Shown here: positions 51,821-59,904 of the stretch, piece after piece
How the letters are laid out: the number at the start of each line of letters is the position of its first letter
Position numbering within the stretch: the stretch's first letter is position 1
Source of the DNA: Soonwooa buanensis
GTDB lineage: Bacteria > Bacteroidota > Bacteroidia > Flavobacteriales > Weeksellaceae
DNA: 64,000 nt
Assembly (NCBI RefSeq): GCF_900167905.1
Contig: NZ_FUYZ01000004.1
Location: 157,846 to 221,845 of the forward strand
Reading direction: 5' to 3'
Translations under genes and position numbers: made by a program
Notes under the pieces: generated by a model
The model's input: only the letters and a program-made list of their open reading frames with translations
Database searches by the model: none
Told to the model about the DNA's origin: nothing

Positions 51821-52330
51821 TTAACCCAAATCAACTTGACCTTGTCTGCAAAGCTCCAAGATTTCGTCAACTTTTTCTATGGTTAAATTTTCGTGATAAA
51901 ACTTACCAAGTTGTAGCATTGGCGCATAACCACAAGCACCAAGACACTCGGCTGGTTTTAATGTGAACAATCCATCTGCTGTTGTTTCGCCATCTTTAAT
52001 GTTTAAAGTTGTACGAATGTGGTCAAGGATTTTTTCACTACCTCTTACCATACAAGGTCCTGTTCTACAAACTTCCAAAACATATTTACCAACTGGCTTC
52101 ATGTTGAACATGGTGTAGAATGTCGCCACTTCATATACCTCAATTGGTGTGATGTTAAGAACTTGTGCAACGTAATCCATAACTGGTACGTCTAACCAAC
52201 CTCCAAATTCCTTTTGAGCAACATGCAAAACAGGAATAAGAGCCGACTTCTGACGACCTTCTGGATATCTAGCGATAATTTTATTAACCTGTTCTAAAGT
52301 TTCAGGTTTAAAAGCAATAGTTTCGCTCAT
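51821..52330 (-). CDS. nuoE: NADH-quinone oxidoreductase subunit E
   Basis: Thioredoxin-like 2Fe-2S subunit of complex I, 169 aa. The four cluster cysteines lie in EVCRTGPCM and ECLGACGYAPML. It is in the nuo operon between nuoD and nuoF. The spacer to nuoD contains 7-nt repeats. Confidence 0.95.
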   Translation of the reverse strand: MSETIAFKPETLEQVNKIIARYPEGRQKSALIPVLHVAQKEFGGWLDVPVMDYVAQVLNITPIEVYEVATFYTMFNMKPVGKYVLEVCRTGPCMVRGSEKILDHIRTTLNIKDGETTADGLFTLKPAECLGACGYAPMLQLGKFYHENLTIEKVDEILELCRQGQVDLG

Positions 52331-52346
52331 TTTTATTTCTTGTAAA

Positions 52347-52424
52347 ATGTACTATGTACTATGTACAGCGTACTTTAATAATATTTAAATTTTTTTACAT
52401 TTTACTTTGTACTTCGTACAAATT
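52347..52424. repeat. Heptad spacer between nuoD and nuoE
   Basis: Units ATGTACT, ATGTACT, ATGTACA, GCGTACT occupy 52347-52374. A second set ACATTTT, ACTTTGT, ACTTCGT, ACAAATT runs from 52397 to 52424, reaching the nuoD stop. Confidence 0.7.
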
Positions 52425-53646
52425 ACGCGTCTAGCTCGCCTGCAATCACATTCATGCTACACATCGTTACAATCGCATCAGAGATTACAGATCCTGTAAT
52501 CATCTCTGGATAAGCTTGATAATAAATAAAGCAAGGTCTACGGAAGTGCAATCTGTATGGACTTCTTCCGCCGTCACTTACTAGATAAAATCCTAACTCG
52601 CCGTTTCCGCCTTCTACAGCGTGATAAACTTCACCACGAGGCACTTCAGTTTCTCCCATTACGATTTTGAAATGGTAGATCAAAGCTTCCATTTTCGTAT
52701 AAACGTCTGGTTTTTCTGGTAAATAGAAATCCGGAACGTCTGCATGGAAAGGGCCTTCGGGTAAGTTTTCGTAAGCTTGTTTTATAATTTTAATCGATTC
52801 CCAAACTTCTTGCTGACGTACCATAAAACGGTCATAAGTGTCACCAGCTGTACCAATTGGAATATCGAAATCAAAATCTTGATAAGATGAATAAGGTTGT
52901 GCTACACGAACATCGTAGTCAACACCTGCAGCTCTTAGGTTAGGTCCTGTGAAACCATAACTCAAAGCACGTTCTGCAGAAATACCTCCAACACCAATGG
53001 TTCTGTCCATAAAGATTCTGTTTCTTTCTAATAAATTACAGAACTCTTGGAATCTTGGTGGGAAAGTTTTAAGGAAGTCTTTTAACAACTCATGGAATTT
53101 AGGAGAAAGATCTCTTTCGAAACCGCCAATTCTTCCCATGTTAGTTGTCATACGAGCACCACAAATTTGCTCATACATATCGTAAATTCGTTCTCTTTCG
53201 ATGAACATATAAGTTAGACCAGTAATAGCTCCAGCATCCATACCTGTAACACCGTTACAGATAAGGTGATCACCAATTCTTGCTAATTCCATCAAGATAA
53301 CGCGCATATAATCTACACGTTTTGGAACTTCGCAACCGATTAGTTTTTCAACTGTCATGTGCCAACCTAAGTTATTAATAGGTGCAGAACAGTAATTCAT
53401 ACGGTCAGTAAGCGTCGTAATCTGAGCGAAATTTCTTCTTTCAGAGATTTTTTCAAAAGCTCTGTGGATGTATCCAACTGTTTGTTCAGCATGAAGAATA
53501 CGCTCGCCATCCATGGTCAACACGTTTTGGAAAATACCGTGTGTAGCAGGGTGGGTTGGTCCAAGGTTGAGGGTGTATAGCTGCCCGTCAATCTGTTCTT
53601 TTGACTCGTATTGGTTAAGTATGTTTGATAATTCGTTGTCTTTCAT
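52423..53646 (-). CDS. nuoD: NADH-quinone oxidoreductase subunit D
   Basis: 49-kDa-type subunit of complex I that forms the quinone pocket with NuoB, 407 aa. Typical sequence includes LGPTHPATHGIFQNVLTMDGE at the N-terminus, the EKLIGCEVPKRVDYMRVI segment, and FIYYQAYPEMI near the C-terminus. It is separate from nuoC (not a CD fusion). Confidence 0.96.
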   Translation of the reverse strand: MKDNELSNILNQYESKEQIDGQLYTLNLGPTHPATHGIFQNVLTMDGERILHAEQTVGYIHRAFEKISERRNFAQITTLTDRMNYCSAPINNLGWHMTVEKLIGCEVPKRVDYMRVILMELARIGDHLICNGVTGMDAGAITGLTYMFIERERIYDMYEQICGARMTTNMGRIGGFERDLSPKFHELLKDFLKTFPPRFQEFCNLLERNRIFMDRTIGVGGISAERALSYGFTGPNLRAAGVDYDVRVAQPYSSYQDFDFDIPIGTAGDTYDRFMVRQQEVWESIKIIKQAYENLPEGPFHADVPDFYLPEKPDVYTKMEALIYHFKIVMGETEVPRGEVYHAVEGGNGELGFYLVSDGGRSPYRLHFRRPCFIYYQAYPEMITGSVISDAIVTMCSMNVIAGELDA

Positions 53647-53655
53647 AATATTAAT

Positions 53656-53718
53656 GCTTTAGGCTTTAGGCTCTAGGCGTTAAGCATTTTGCTTATTGCT
53701 TATAGCTTCATGCATTAT
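53656..53718. repeat. Nine phased heptads between nuoC and nuoD
   Basis: Nine consecutive 7-nt units all begin with GC: GCTTTAG, GCTTTAG, GCTCTAG, GCGTTAA, GCATTTT, GCTTATT, GCTTATA, GCTTCAT, GCATTAT. The phase is kept although the other five positions drift. Confidence 0.85.
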
Positions 53719-53721
53719 TTT

Positions 53722-54216
53722 TTATCTTCCGAACATGCTGTCGTTTTTATCCGTTCTTGTTCCGTCTTCTAGTCGATATTCTTTTAACATTGGGTGATAA
53801 CCAAGGTCGTCCATATTAAGAATAGGTCTTAAGTCTGGATGTCCTTTAAAGTTAATACCATAGAAATCGTAGGTTTCGCGCTCCATCCAGTTAGCTCCAG
53901 CAAATAATTCTGTTAAAGAATCTATTTCAGCATTTTCTCTTGGCATAAAAGCTTTAAGACGTAATCTGAAATTTGCCATCATATTTTGTAAATGGTAAAT
54001 AACGCCGATTTCTTTATCTGGTGTTTCTGGATAATGAATACCACAGATATCTGTTAAAAAATTAAATTCCAAAGAAGAATCTCTTAGATAATGAATAATC
54101 TTTTTAGTATCATCTTTTTTAACCTCGATGGTTAACATGCCATAAGGCTCCGATGATGCAAGGATAGAATCAGGAAATTCTCGTGTTAAAGCTTCTAGTA
54201 CAAATTCGTTTGTCAT
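53722..54216 (-). CDS. nuoC: NADH-quinone oxidoreductase subunit C
   Basis: 30-kDa subunit of complex I, 164 aa. The conserved block is EIDSLTELFAGANWMERETYDFYGINFKGHPDLRPIL (about 100-136). It lies 11 nt downstream of nuoB. Confidence 0.95.
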   Translation of the reverse strand: MTNEFVLEALTREFPDSILASSEPYGMLTIEVKKDDTKKIIHYLRDSSLEFNFLTDICGIHYPETPDKEIGVIYHLQNMMANFRLRLKAFMPRENAEIDSLTELFAGANWMERETYDFYGINFKGHPDLRPILNMDDLGYHPMLKEYRLEDGTRTDKNDSMFGR

Positions 54217-54227
54217 TGTTTCCTGAT

Positions 54228-54785
54228 TTATTTAATTCCGTAAGAGTCTAACAAAGCTTTATATTCTGGTAAGTCTCTTCTTCTAAGACTTTCGGTTTGT
54301 GCTAGTTCTTGGACTTGCATTACCCCTTCAATAATTTGTTCTGGTCTTGGAGGACATCCTGGCACGTACACGTCAACTGGGATAATCTTGTCAATACCTT
54401 GAAGTACAGAATATGTGTCAAAAATACCACCACTAGAAGCACAAGCACCAACAGCTACAACCCATTTTGGTTCCGCCATCTGTGAGTAAACTTGCTTAAG
54501 AACTGGACCTAATTTTTTAGAAATAGTTCCGCAAACCATCAACATATCAGCTTGACGAGGTGAGAAGGAGTTACGCTCCATCCCGAATCTTGCTGCATCG
54601 TAGTTAGGGTTAAGTGTTGCCATGAATTCGATACCGCAACAAGAGGTTGCAAATGGTAACGGCCAAAGCGAATAACTTCTGGCAAGACCAATAACGCTAC
54701 TTAATTTTGTCGCAAAAAAACCTTCTCCTTCATAACCAGCAGGAGCAGGGTTGTTCATGTTAACGACTGGTTTATTATCTGACAT
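54228..54785 (-). CDS. nuoB: NADH-quinone oxidoreductase subunit B
   Basis: Carries cluster N2, the last one before quinone, 185 aa. The tandem cysteines are in [12 protein letters not shown], followed by [19 protein letters not shown] and [12 protein letters not shown]. It follows nuoA after a 94-bp AT-rich spacer (54786-54879) with weak 7-nt periodicity. Confidence 0.96.
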   Translation of the reverse strand: MSDNKPVVNMNNPAPAGYEGEGFFATKLSSVIGLARSYSLWPLPFATSCCGIEFMATLNPNYDAARFGMERNSFSPRQADMLMVCGTISKKLGPVLKQVYSQMAEPKWVVAVGACASSGGIFDTYSVLQGIDKIIPVDVYVPGCPPRPEQIIEGVMQVQELAQTESLRRRDLPEYKALLDSYGIK

Positions 54786-54879
54786 TTTTGTTTATGATTT
54801 AAATATTTAAAGATTCAATGATTTTAAAATTTGAAATAAAATTCAATTATTTAATGTTTAAATCTTTTAATGTTAAAAA

Positions 54880-55245
54880 TTATTTATCCCAATCCAAAGC
54901 GCCTCTTTTAAGAACATAAAAGAAACCAAGGAAAAAGATGGATACAAAAGTTACTATAGCTAAAAAGCCTTCGACACCCAACTCGCGGAAGTTAACGGCG
55001 TAAGGGTAGAAGAATACGATTTCGATATCGAATAAAACAAATAGAATAGCGGTTAGGAAATATTTAACCGAAAACGGCGTTCTCGCATTACCGACACTTT
55101 CCACACCACATTCCCAACTTTGGTCTTTGACTTCACTTTTTACTTTTGGTCCTAAAAAGTGAGCACCTAATAAAGAAACTATCACAAATCCAAGGCCTAC
55201 AGCAGCTTGGATGAGTATCGGAATATAATTTTCTGGCAAATTCAT
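54880..55245 (-). CDS. nuoA: NADH-quinone oxidoreductase subunit A
   Basis: Small membrane subunit of complex I, 121 aa from the ATG at 55245, with three transmembrane helices and the loop QSWECGVESVGNARTPFSVKYF, which carries the conserved Cys near the quinone site. The frame remains open 9 codons upstream, but the -7 box begins there. It is the first gene of the nuo operon. Confidence 0.95.
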   Translation of the reverse strand: MNLPENYIPILIQAAVGLGFVIVSLLGAHFLGPKVKSEVKDQSWECGVESVGNARTPFSVKYFLTAILFVLFDIEIVFFYPYAVNFRELGVEGFLAIVTFVSIFFLGFFYVLKRGALDWDK

Positions 55246-55269
55246 TATTGTACCTAATTTATGCACCTG

Positions 55270-55277
55270 CAAAAGTA
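55270..55277 (-). promoter_or_regulatory. -7 box of the nuoA-N operon
   Basis: Minus-strand TACTTTTG matches TAnnTTTG, 24 nt upstream of the nuoA ATG. It would drive the full 14-kb operon. Confidence 0.6.
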
Positions 55278-55374
55278 CAAAATTAAGATCGAATAATAGA
55301 AAAAACCTAGGCTTTAAGTCTTTTTAGAATGGCAAAAAAAAGCTAATTTAGAATGGTTAAAAATAAATGGATTC

Positions 55375-55557
55375 TTATTTTTTCTTACCCATTTTTTTCA
55401 ATATAACAAATGCGATATATGCAATGTAAAGGAATAAAATACTTGCAAAAACAATGTTAATCAAGGTGTTAGTTTTCGGGTCTTTAATCGGATCAATAAA
55501 GTTGAAAGCTAAAAATATGACGATAAGAATTGCGTATATGATAATTTGAGTCTTCAT
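55375..55557 (-). CDS. Small two-helix membrane protein
   Basis: A 60-aa hypothetical protein with two hydrophobic helices (about 3-21 and 31-53), an acidic loop (IDPIKDPKTNT) and a basic C-terminus KKMGKKK, predicting both ends inside. It lies 48 nt downstream of the acetyltransferase-like gene. No family recognised. Confidence 0.6.
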   Translation of the reverse strand: MKTQIIIYAILIVIFLAFNFIDPIKDPKTNTLINIVFASILFLYIAYIAFVILKKMGKKK

Positions 55558-55605
55558 TATTCTTTGATTTTCCTTTTTAAATAAAACTAAACATTTGCTT
55601 AAATT

Positions 55606-56730
55606 TTATACTTCTTTGCTATAAGTACGTCTTCTTTTGTGATTAACGGGATCGTAATCTTGCCACAGAAGTTGGATGTTTTTGTTCTCTTCCAATTCTG
55701 GATTGGTTTCTAAAAATTTAACACCTTTTTTCTTAAAAGTCTCATAGATTTCTTTAAAAATAATTGCTGTAACACCACGTCTTTGGTATTCTGGATGGAT
55801 ACCGATTAGATAAAAGTTAGCGCGATCGTTTTTCTTACCAGCATTTAAAAGATGCCACCAACCAAAAGGGAAAAGTTTTCCGTTGGCTTTTTGAAGTGCG
55901 CGAGAATAAGAAGGCATTGTAATAGCGAAGGATACTAAATTGTGGTTTTCATCTTCAATACAAATAATGTAATCTTTGTCTATAAAACCGAAGTATTTCT
56001 CTTTATAATGTTTGATTTGCTCGTCAGTAATCGGCGTATAGGTAGAAAGTCCTTTGTAAGTCTCATCCAAAAGTTTGAACATTGGTTCTACAAGAGGAAG
56101 AATTTCTTTTTTTGAGTTAAATTCTAAAACTTTCAGTTTATATTTTTCTTTGATTAAATTATTGAATTTCACCACTTTTTCTGGTAAAACCTCAGGGAAA
56201 ACAATTTCGAATTCTACCCATTCTTTTTCTTTTACAAGTCCAAGATTCTCCAAATGTTTTGGATAGTAAGCCTCGTTGTAAATGCCAATCATTGTTGCAA
56301 GCTTATCAAATCCAAGTGTTAACATCCCAGCTTTGTCGAGATTGGTGATGCCCATTGGACCTTCGATTTTCGTGATGTTGTTGGCTTTAGCATATTTAAT
56401 AGCTTCATCAATCAAAGCTTTAGAAACTTCTTGATTATCGATAAAATCTAACCAACCGAATCTCACTTTTTTGATGCCTAAATCCTTTTCTTCCTTATGA
56501 TTGATCATTACAGCAATACGACCAACGATTTTATCATTTTTAAAAGCTAAAAATTGTTGTGCATCTGCATATTCTAAAGCTGGGTTTTCCTTAGGATTCC
56601 AAATATTAAGTTCGTCGTTGGTTAAAGGCGGAACGTAATTATCGTTGTTGCGATACAAATCGTTCGGGAATTGGACAAAATCTGCCAAATCCTTTTTAGT
56701 TTCAACCTTTTTTATGATGATCTGTGACAT
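55606..56730 (-). CDS. GNAT-like N-acetyltransferase family protein
   Basis: A 374-aa cytoplasmic protein. An N-terminal part (QFPNDLYRNNDNYVPPLTNDE) is typical of a large GNAT-related family found across Bacteroidota; the C-terminal part holds FYLIGIHPEYQRRGVTAIIF, the acetyl-CoA-binding R/Q-x-x-G/A region. The substrate is unknown. The ATG at 56730 is 16 nt after the -7 box at 56747-56754; an in-frame TTG three codons upstream is less likely. Confidence 0.8.
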   Translation of the reverse strand: MSQIIIKKVETKKDLADFVQFPNDLYRNNDNYVPPLTNDELNIWNPKENPALEYADAQQFLAFKNDKIVGRIAVMINHKEEKDLGIKKVRFGWLDFIDNQEVSKALIDEAIKYAKANNITKIEGPMGITNLDKAGMLTLGFDKLATMIGIYNEAYYPKHLENLGLVKEKEWVEFEIVFPEVLPEKVVKFNNLIKEKYKLKVLEFNSKKEILPLVEPMFKLLDETYKGLSTYTPITDEQIKHYKEKYFGFIDKDYIICIEDENHNLVSFAITMPSYSRALQKANGKLFPFGWWHLLNAGKKNDRANFYLIGIHPEYQRRGVTAIIFKEIYETFKKKGVKFLETNPELEENKNIQLLWQDYDPVNHKRRRTYSKEV

Positions 56731-56746
56731 AATTTTCAAAATTAAA

Positions 56747-56754
56747 CAAATATA
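56747..56754 (-). promoter_or_regulatory. -7 box of the acetyltransferase-like gene
   Basis: Minus-strand TATATTTG matches TAnnTTTG, 16 nt upstream of the ATG at 56730. Confidence 0.6.
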
Positions 56755-56837
56755 AGCGCAAATGGCAGTTATTACAATACTTTGGCATACTTTTTACTCA
56801 AATTTACTCAAAGTAAAAGTTATAAAAATATATAAAA

Positions 56838-57548
56838 ATGACGGGTTATTATTTAATTATTGGTCTTACGATGTTAGCGAGTTGGATTGTATCCAATCGG
56901 TTAAAATCCAAGTTCCAATACTATTCTCAAGTCCACTTAAGGAACGGGATGTCCGGAAAAGAAGTGGCAGAAAAGATGTTGAGAGATAATGGCATCAACG
57001 ATGTGCAAGTTATTTCGGTGCCAGGACAATTGACAGATCATTACAATCCTGCTGATAAAACAGTTAACCTTTCGGAAGCCGTATATATGCAAAGAAATGC
57101 AGCGGCTGCGGCAGTTGCAGCACACGAAGTTGGGCATGCAGTTCAACATGCTGTTGGTTATTCGATGTTGCAACTAAGATCGAAACTGGTGCCGATGGTT
57201 AACATTAGTTCTACCTTGTCTCAATTCGTAATTATGGCGGGTATTGGTGTCATGTTCGCATCTAGAACAATTGACAATCCACAAGGTAATACATGGATTT
57301 TAGCAATCGGTGTAGCGCTTTTTGCAGTGACAACATTGTTTGCATTTGTGACGTTACCAGTGGAATACGATGCAAGTAATCGCGCAATGAAGTGGTTAAA
57401 ATCATCTGGAACCGTAACACAAGAAGAATATGTTGGTGTAGAAGATAGTCTAAAATGGGCGGCAAGAACTTATGTTGTCGCTGCGATTGGCTCTCTTGGA
57501 CAGCTTCTCTACTGGGCATCGATGCTCTTTGGAGGCCGTCGCGACTAA
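56838..57548 (+). CDS. Neutral zinc metallopeptidase, membrane-bound (YugP-like)
   Basis: A 236-aa membrane protein of the YugP/DUF neutral zinc metallopeptidase family. The zinc motif HEVGH is at residues 96-100 (AAAAVAAHEVGHAVQHA). Hydrophobic segments lie at about 3-19, 120-142 and 148-172, plus a C-terminal one (about 212-230). It is probably an inner-membrane protease with a cytoplasmic active site; substrates are unknown. It converges with the yigZ gene, only 6 nt apart, and no terminator is obvious. Confidence 0.87.
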   Translation: MTGYYLIIGLTMLASWIVSNRLKSKFQYYSQVHLRNGMSGKEVAEKMLRDNGINDVQVISVPGQLTDHYNPADKTVNLSEAVYMQRNAAAAAVAAHEVGHAVQHAVGYSMLQLRSKLVPMVNISSTLSQFVIMAGIGVMFASRTIDNPQGNTWILAIGVALFAVTTLFAFVTLPVEYDASNRAMKWLKSSGTVTQEEYVGVEDSLKWAARTYVVAAIGSLGQLLYWASMLFGGRRD

Positions 57549-57554
57549 CAAATA

Positions 57555-58157
57555 TTATAAATCGATAATTTCGAAATCTAAAAGCATCTCCGCCAATTGG
57601 TTGGAGATGTTTTCTTTTTGAGCCGTTTTTATTCGGGCATCAATCGTGCAAATTTGCTGCGCGTCGAAGTTGAGGATTTGCGCACCGTTTTTATTTAATA
57701 ACGAAAAAATAACATTCTGCTGGCTGAATTTAAAACTCAATTTTAAATCGCTTTCCAATTCTTTAGTAATGATTTTTGCAGATTCTAAAGTAAATTTTGC
57801 AGTTTCTTTGTAAGTTTTAACCAAACCCGAAACGCCCAATTTTGTTCCACCATAATATCGAATAACAACAACCAAAATATTGGTCAGTTGGTGCGCAAGA
57901 AGTTGGTTGTATATTGGTAAACCAGCACTTCCACTAGGTTCGCCGTCGTCATTTGCGCGATAATTTTCACCAGAAAGTCCCAATCGAAAAGCATAACAAT
58001 GATGCGTCGCTTTTGGATGTTCTTCGTAGAGTTTTTGCAGGCAAGATTTTACTTCTTCTTCAGAAATGACAGGATAAGCAAATCCAATAAATTTGCTGCC
58101 TTTTTCCTTTATTAAAACATCTTCAACTGTTTTTTCTATACTTTGATATTCGAACAT
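57555..58157 (-). CDS. yigZ: YigZ/IMPACT family protein
   Basis: A 200-aa member of the YigZ/IMPACT family. The N-terminal domain has the marker block GEPSGSAGLPI followed by VVVIRYYGGTKLGVSGLVKTY, and a C-terminal DUF1949 domain follows (about 135-200). It probably acts on RNA or ribosome-linked substrates, but the function is not settled. It lies 3 nt after ribD and is co-transcribed with it. Confidence 0.9.
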   Translation of the reverse strand: MFEYQSIEKTVEDVLIKEKGSKFIGFAYPVISEEEVKSCLQKLYEEHPKATHHCYAFRLGLSGENYRANDDGEPSGSAGLPIYNQLLAHQLTNILVVVIRYYGGTKLGVSGLVKTYKETAKFTLESAKIITKELESDLKLSFKFSQQNVIFSLLNKNGAQILNFDAQQICTIDARIKTAQKENISNQLAEMLLDFEIIDL

Positions 58158-58160
58158 TTT

Positions 58161-59204
58161 CTATATAAAATTGTTTTCTGGATTAATGTAATATTCGATT
58201 ATGTTATCACGGAAATCTATTTTTTCTTTGGTTTTAAAATTAAAAATTGGCGCTTTAGTCCCGTTTTGTAATTTTAAATCAGGATTTTTTAAAACAAATG
58301 CTTCATCCCAAATATTAGCATTAATAAATTGTTGCAGTGTAAAGCTTCCGCCTTCTACCAAAACCGATTGTATATTTTGCTCGAATAATTTTTCCATTAA
58401 ATTCTGAACGAAATTATCCTTTTCAATCTTAATGAATTGAACATTATTTTTGACTTCATTTTTTACAGAATTAAAAACAATTGTTTCCGCTTCTTCGTTG
58501 AAGATGGCGAAATTTTCAGGAATTTCCAATTTAAAATCAATTAAAATTCTGATAGGATTTCTTCCTGTAATTTCTCGCGTTGTCAAACTAGGGTTGTCAT
58601 GCAAAGCAGTATTTTTTCCTACCAAAATTGCATGTTCTTCGCTTCTCATTTTATGAACAAATTGCTTGCAAAGACTGTTGCTAATTTGGGTTGGTTGGAA
58701 GTTTTTGTCCATAAATCCGTCGGAAGATTCTGCCCATTTCAGAATGATGTAAGGTCTACTTTTTTGATGAAAAGTGAAAAATCTTTTATTAAGCGTCAAA
58801 CTTTCTTGTTCGAGAATCCCTGATTCTACAGAGATGCCAGCATCTTCAATTATTTTGACGCCTTTTCCGCTCACTTTATCGTGGCTGTCGATAATCCCAA
58901 TCACCACTTTTTTGAAACCAATTTCTTTAATCTTTAAAGCGCAAGGTGGCGTTTTTCCAAAATGTGCGCAAGGTTCTAAAGAAACATAAATCGTAGATTC
59001 TTTTAATAAATTAAAATCTTCGTCTTTAACCGAATTAATAGCGTTGATTTCTGCATGTGCTTCGCCCGCTTTTTTATGATAACCTTCGCCGATTATTTTG
59101 TCGTTATGGACGATGACTGCACCAACCATGGGATTAGGATAAGTTTTGCCAATCGCTTTTTCTGCTAATTGTATGCAGCGTTGAAGATAAAATTTGTCTG
59201 TCAT
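58161..59204 (-). CDS. ribD: Riboflavin biosynthesis bifunctional deaminase/reductase RibD
   Basis: Catalyses the deamination and reduction steps of the riboflavin pathway. At 347 aa, the N-terminal cytidine-deaminase-like domain has zinc ligands His50-Ala-Glu52 and Cys79/Cys88 (LEPCAHFGKTPPC). The C-terminal reductase domain begins near residue 150 (PYIILKWAESSDGF) and has VEGGSFTLQQFI. The ATG at 59204 fits the N-terminus MTDKFYLQRC; a start 15 nt upstream falls near the hairpin. Its promoter seems to sit in the loop of the upstream terminator. yigZ follows in the same operon. Confidence 0.93.
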   Translation of the reverse strand: MTDKFYLQRCIQLAEKAIGKTYPNPMVGAVIVHNDKIIGEGYHKKAGEAHAEINAINSVKDEDFNLLKESTIYVSLEPCAHFGKTPPCALKIKEIGFKKVVIGIIDSHDKVSGKGVKIIEDAGISVESGILEQESLTLNKRFFTFHQKSRPYIILKWAESSDGFMDKNFQPTQISNSLCKQFVHKMRSEEHAILVGKNTALHDNPSLTTREITGRNPIRILIDFKLEIPENFAIFNEEAETIVFNSVKNEVKNNVQFIKIEKDNFVQNLMEKLFEQNIQSVLVEGGSFTLQQFINANIWDEAFVLKNPDLKLQNGTKAPIFNFKTKEKIDFRDNIIEYYINPENNFI

Positions 59205-59212
59205 ATTAATAA

Positions 59213-59240
59213 AAAACACTTAAGCAAAGTTAAGTGTTTT
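59213..59240 (-). terminator. Terminator hairpin that also holds the ribD -7 box
   Basis: AAAACACTTAA (59213-59223) and TTAAGTGTTTT (59230-59240) form an 11-bp stem with a 6-nt loop, followed on the minus strand by a T-run. It ends the transcript of the DUF349 unit. Confidence 0.8.
59225..59232 (-). promoter_or_regulatory. -7 box of ribD-yigZ
   Basis: Minus-strand TAACTTTG matches TAnnTTTG. It occupies the loop and adjacent stem bases of the hairpin at 59213-59240, 20 nt upstream of the ribD ATG. Confidence 0.5.
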
Positions 59241-59265
59241 AAAATTTTTATTAAGTTGTTTATGC

Positions 59266-59892
59266 TTATTTAGCGATAACTTTAATTGTTGGCATTGGTG
59301 CTGTAATTACGTAATCTAGCAATTTGTTGCGTTGCTTGTTGATGTATTTGGAAGCACTTCTAAAATCGGAACCATACAATCTTTTTGAATAAGAAAAAAT
59401 CAATAGTCCATTTTGATCACCGTTTTTAGTTGGGCGAAATCGATCAATATTATATTCTGCATAAGCTTCACCATCACCTTCTTTTGGAACAATCGTTACC
59501 AAATAATCTACGATCAACTCGTTGCCATCAGGACTTTCGATAACATCGATAAACGAATAATTGTCATTAAGATCCGTCTTTCTTTTTGTAATGTTATCTA
59601 CTTTTTTCTTAACAGCGTCGTCGATATCAATCTCTTTATTGAAAAAAGAAATATTAACTAATTCTTCGTAGGTGTCATAGTTATCATCACTTCTCAAATA
59701 TTTTTGTTGAAACCATGTTGCCGAATTTTTTTTATTCCAATATAGAAAAAACTCAGAATCTCCAATTTTTAAAGGTCCCGGAACCGAAATATAATCTGCA
59801 ACATCGCGACCTTCGATTTTTGTGTCTTCTTGCGCACTTAGCTGTAGAACTGCAAAACCGAAAATCAAAAGAAATGATAATTTTTTCAACAT
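59266..59892 (-). CDS. Secreted hypothetical protein
   Basis: A 208-aa protein with a signal peptide (about 1-20, ending LSAQ). The rest is a mixed alpha/beta domain with FFLYWNKKNSATWFQQKYLR and IDVIESPDGNELIVDYLVTIVP. No catalytic motif is seen. It begins 12 nt after the DUF349 gene and is probably in that operon. It resembles Flavobacteriia proteins of unknown function. Confidence 0.7.
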   Translation of the reverse strand: MLKKLSFLLIFGFAVLQLSAQEDTKIEGRDVADYISVPGPLKIGDSEFFLYWNKKNSATWFQQKYLRSDDNYDTYEELVNISFFNKEIDIDDAVKKKVDNITKRKTDLNDNYSFIDVIESPDGNELIVDYLVTIVPKEGDGEAYAEYNIDRFRPTKNGDQNGLLIFSYSKRLYGSDFRSASKYINKQRNKLLDYVITAPMPTIKVIAK

Positions 59893-59904
59893 GATTTTTA
59901 GATT

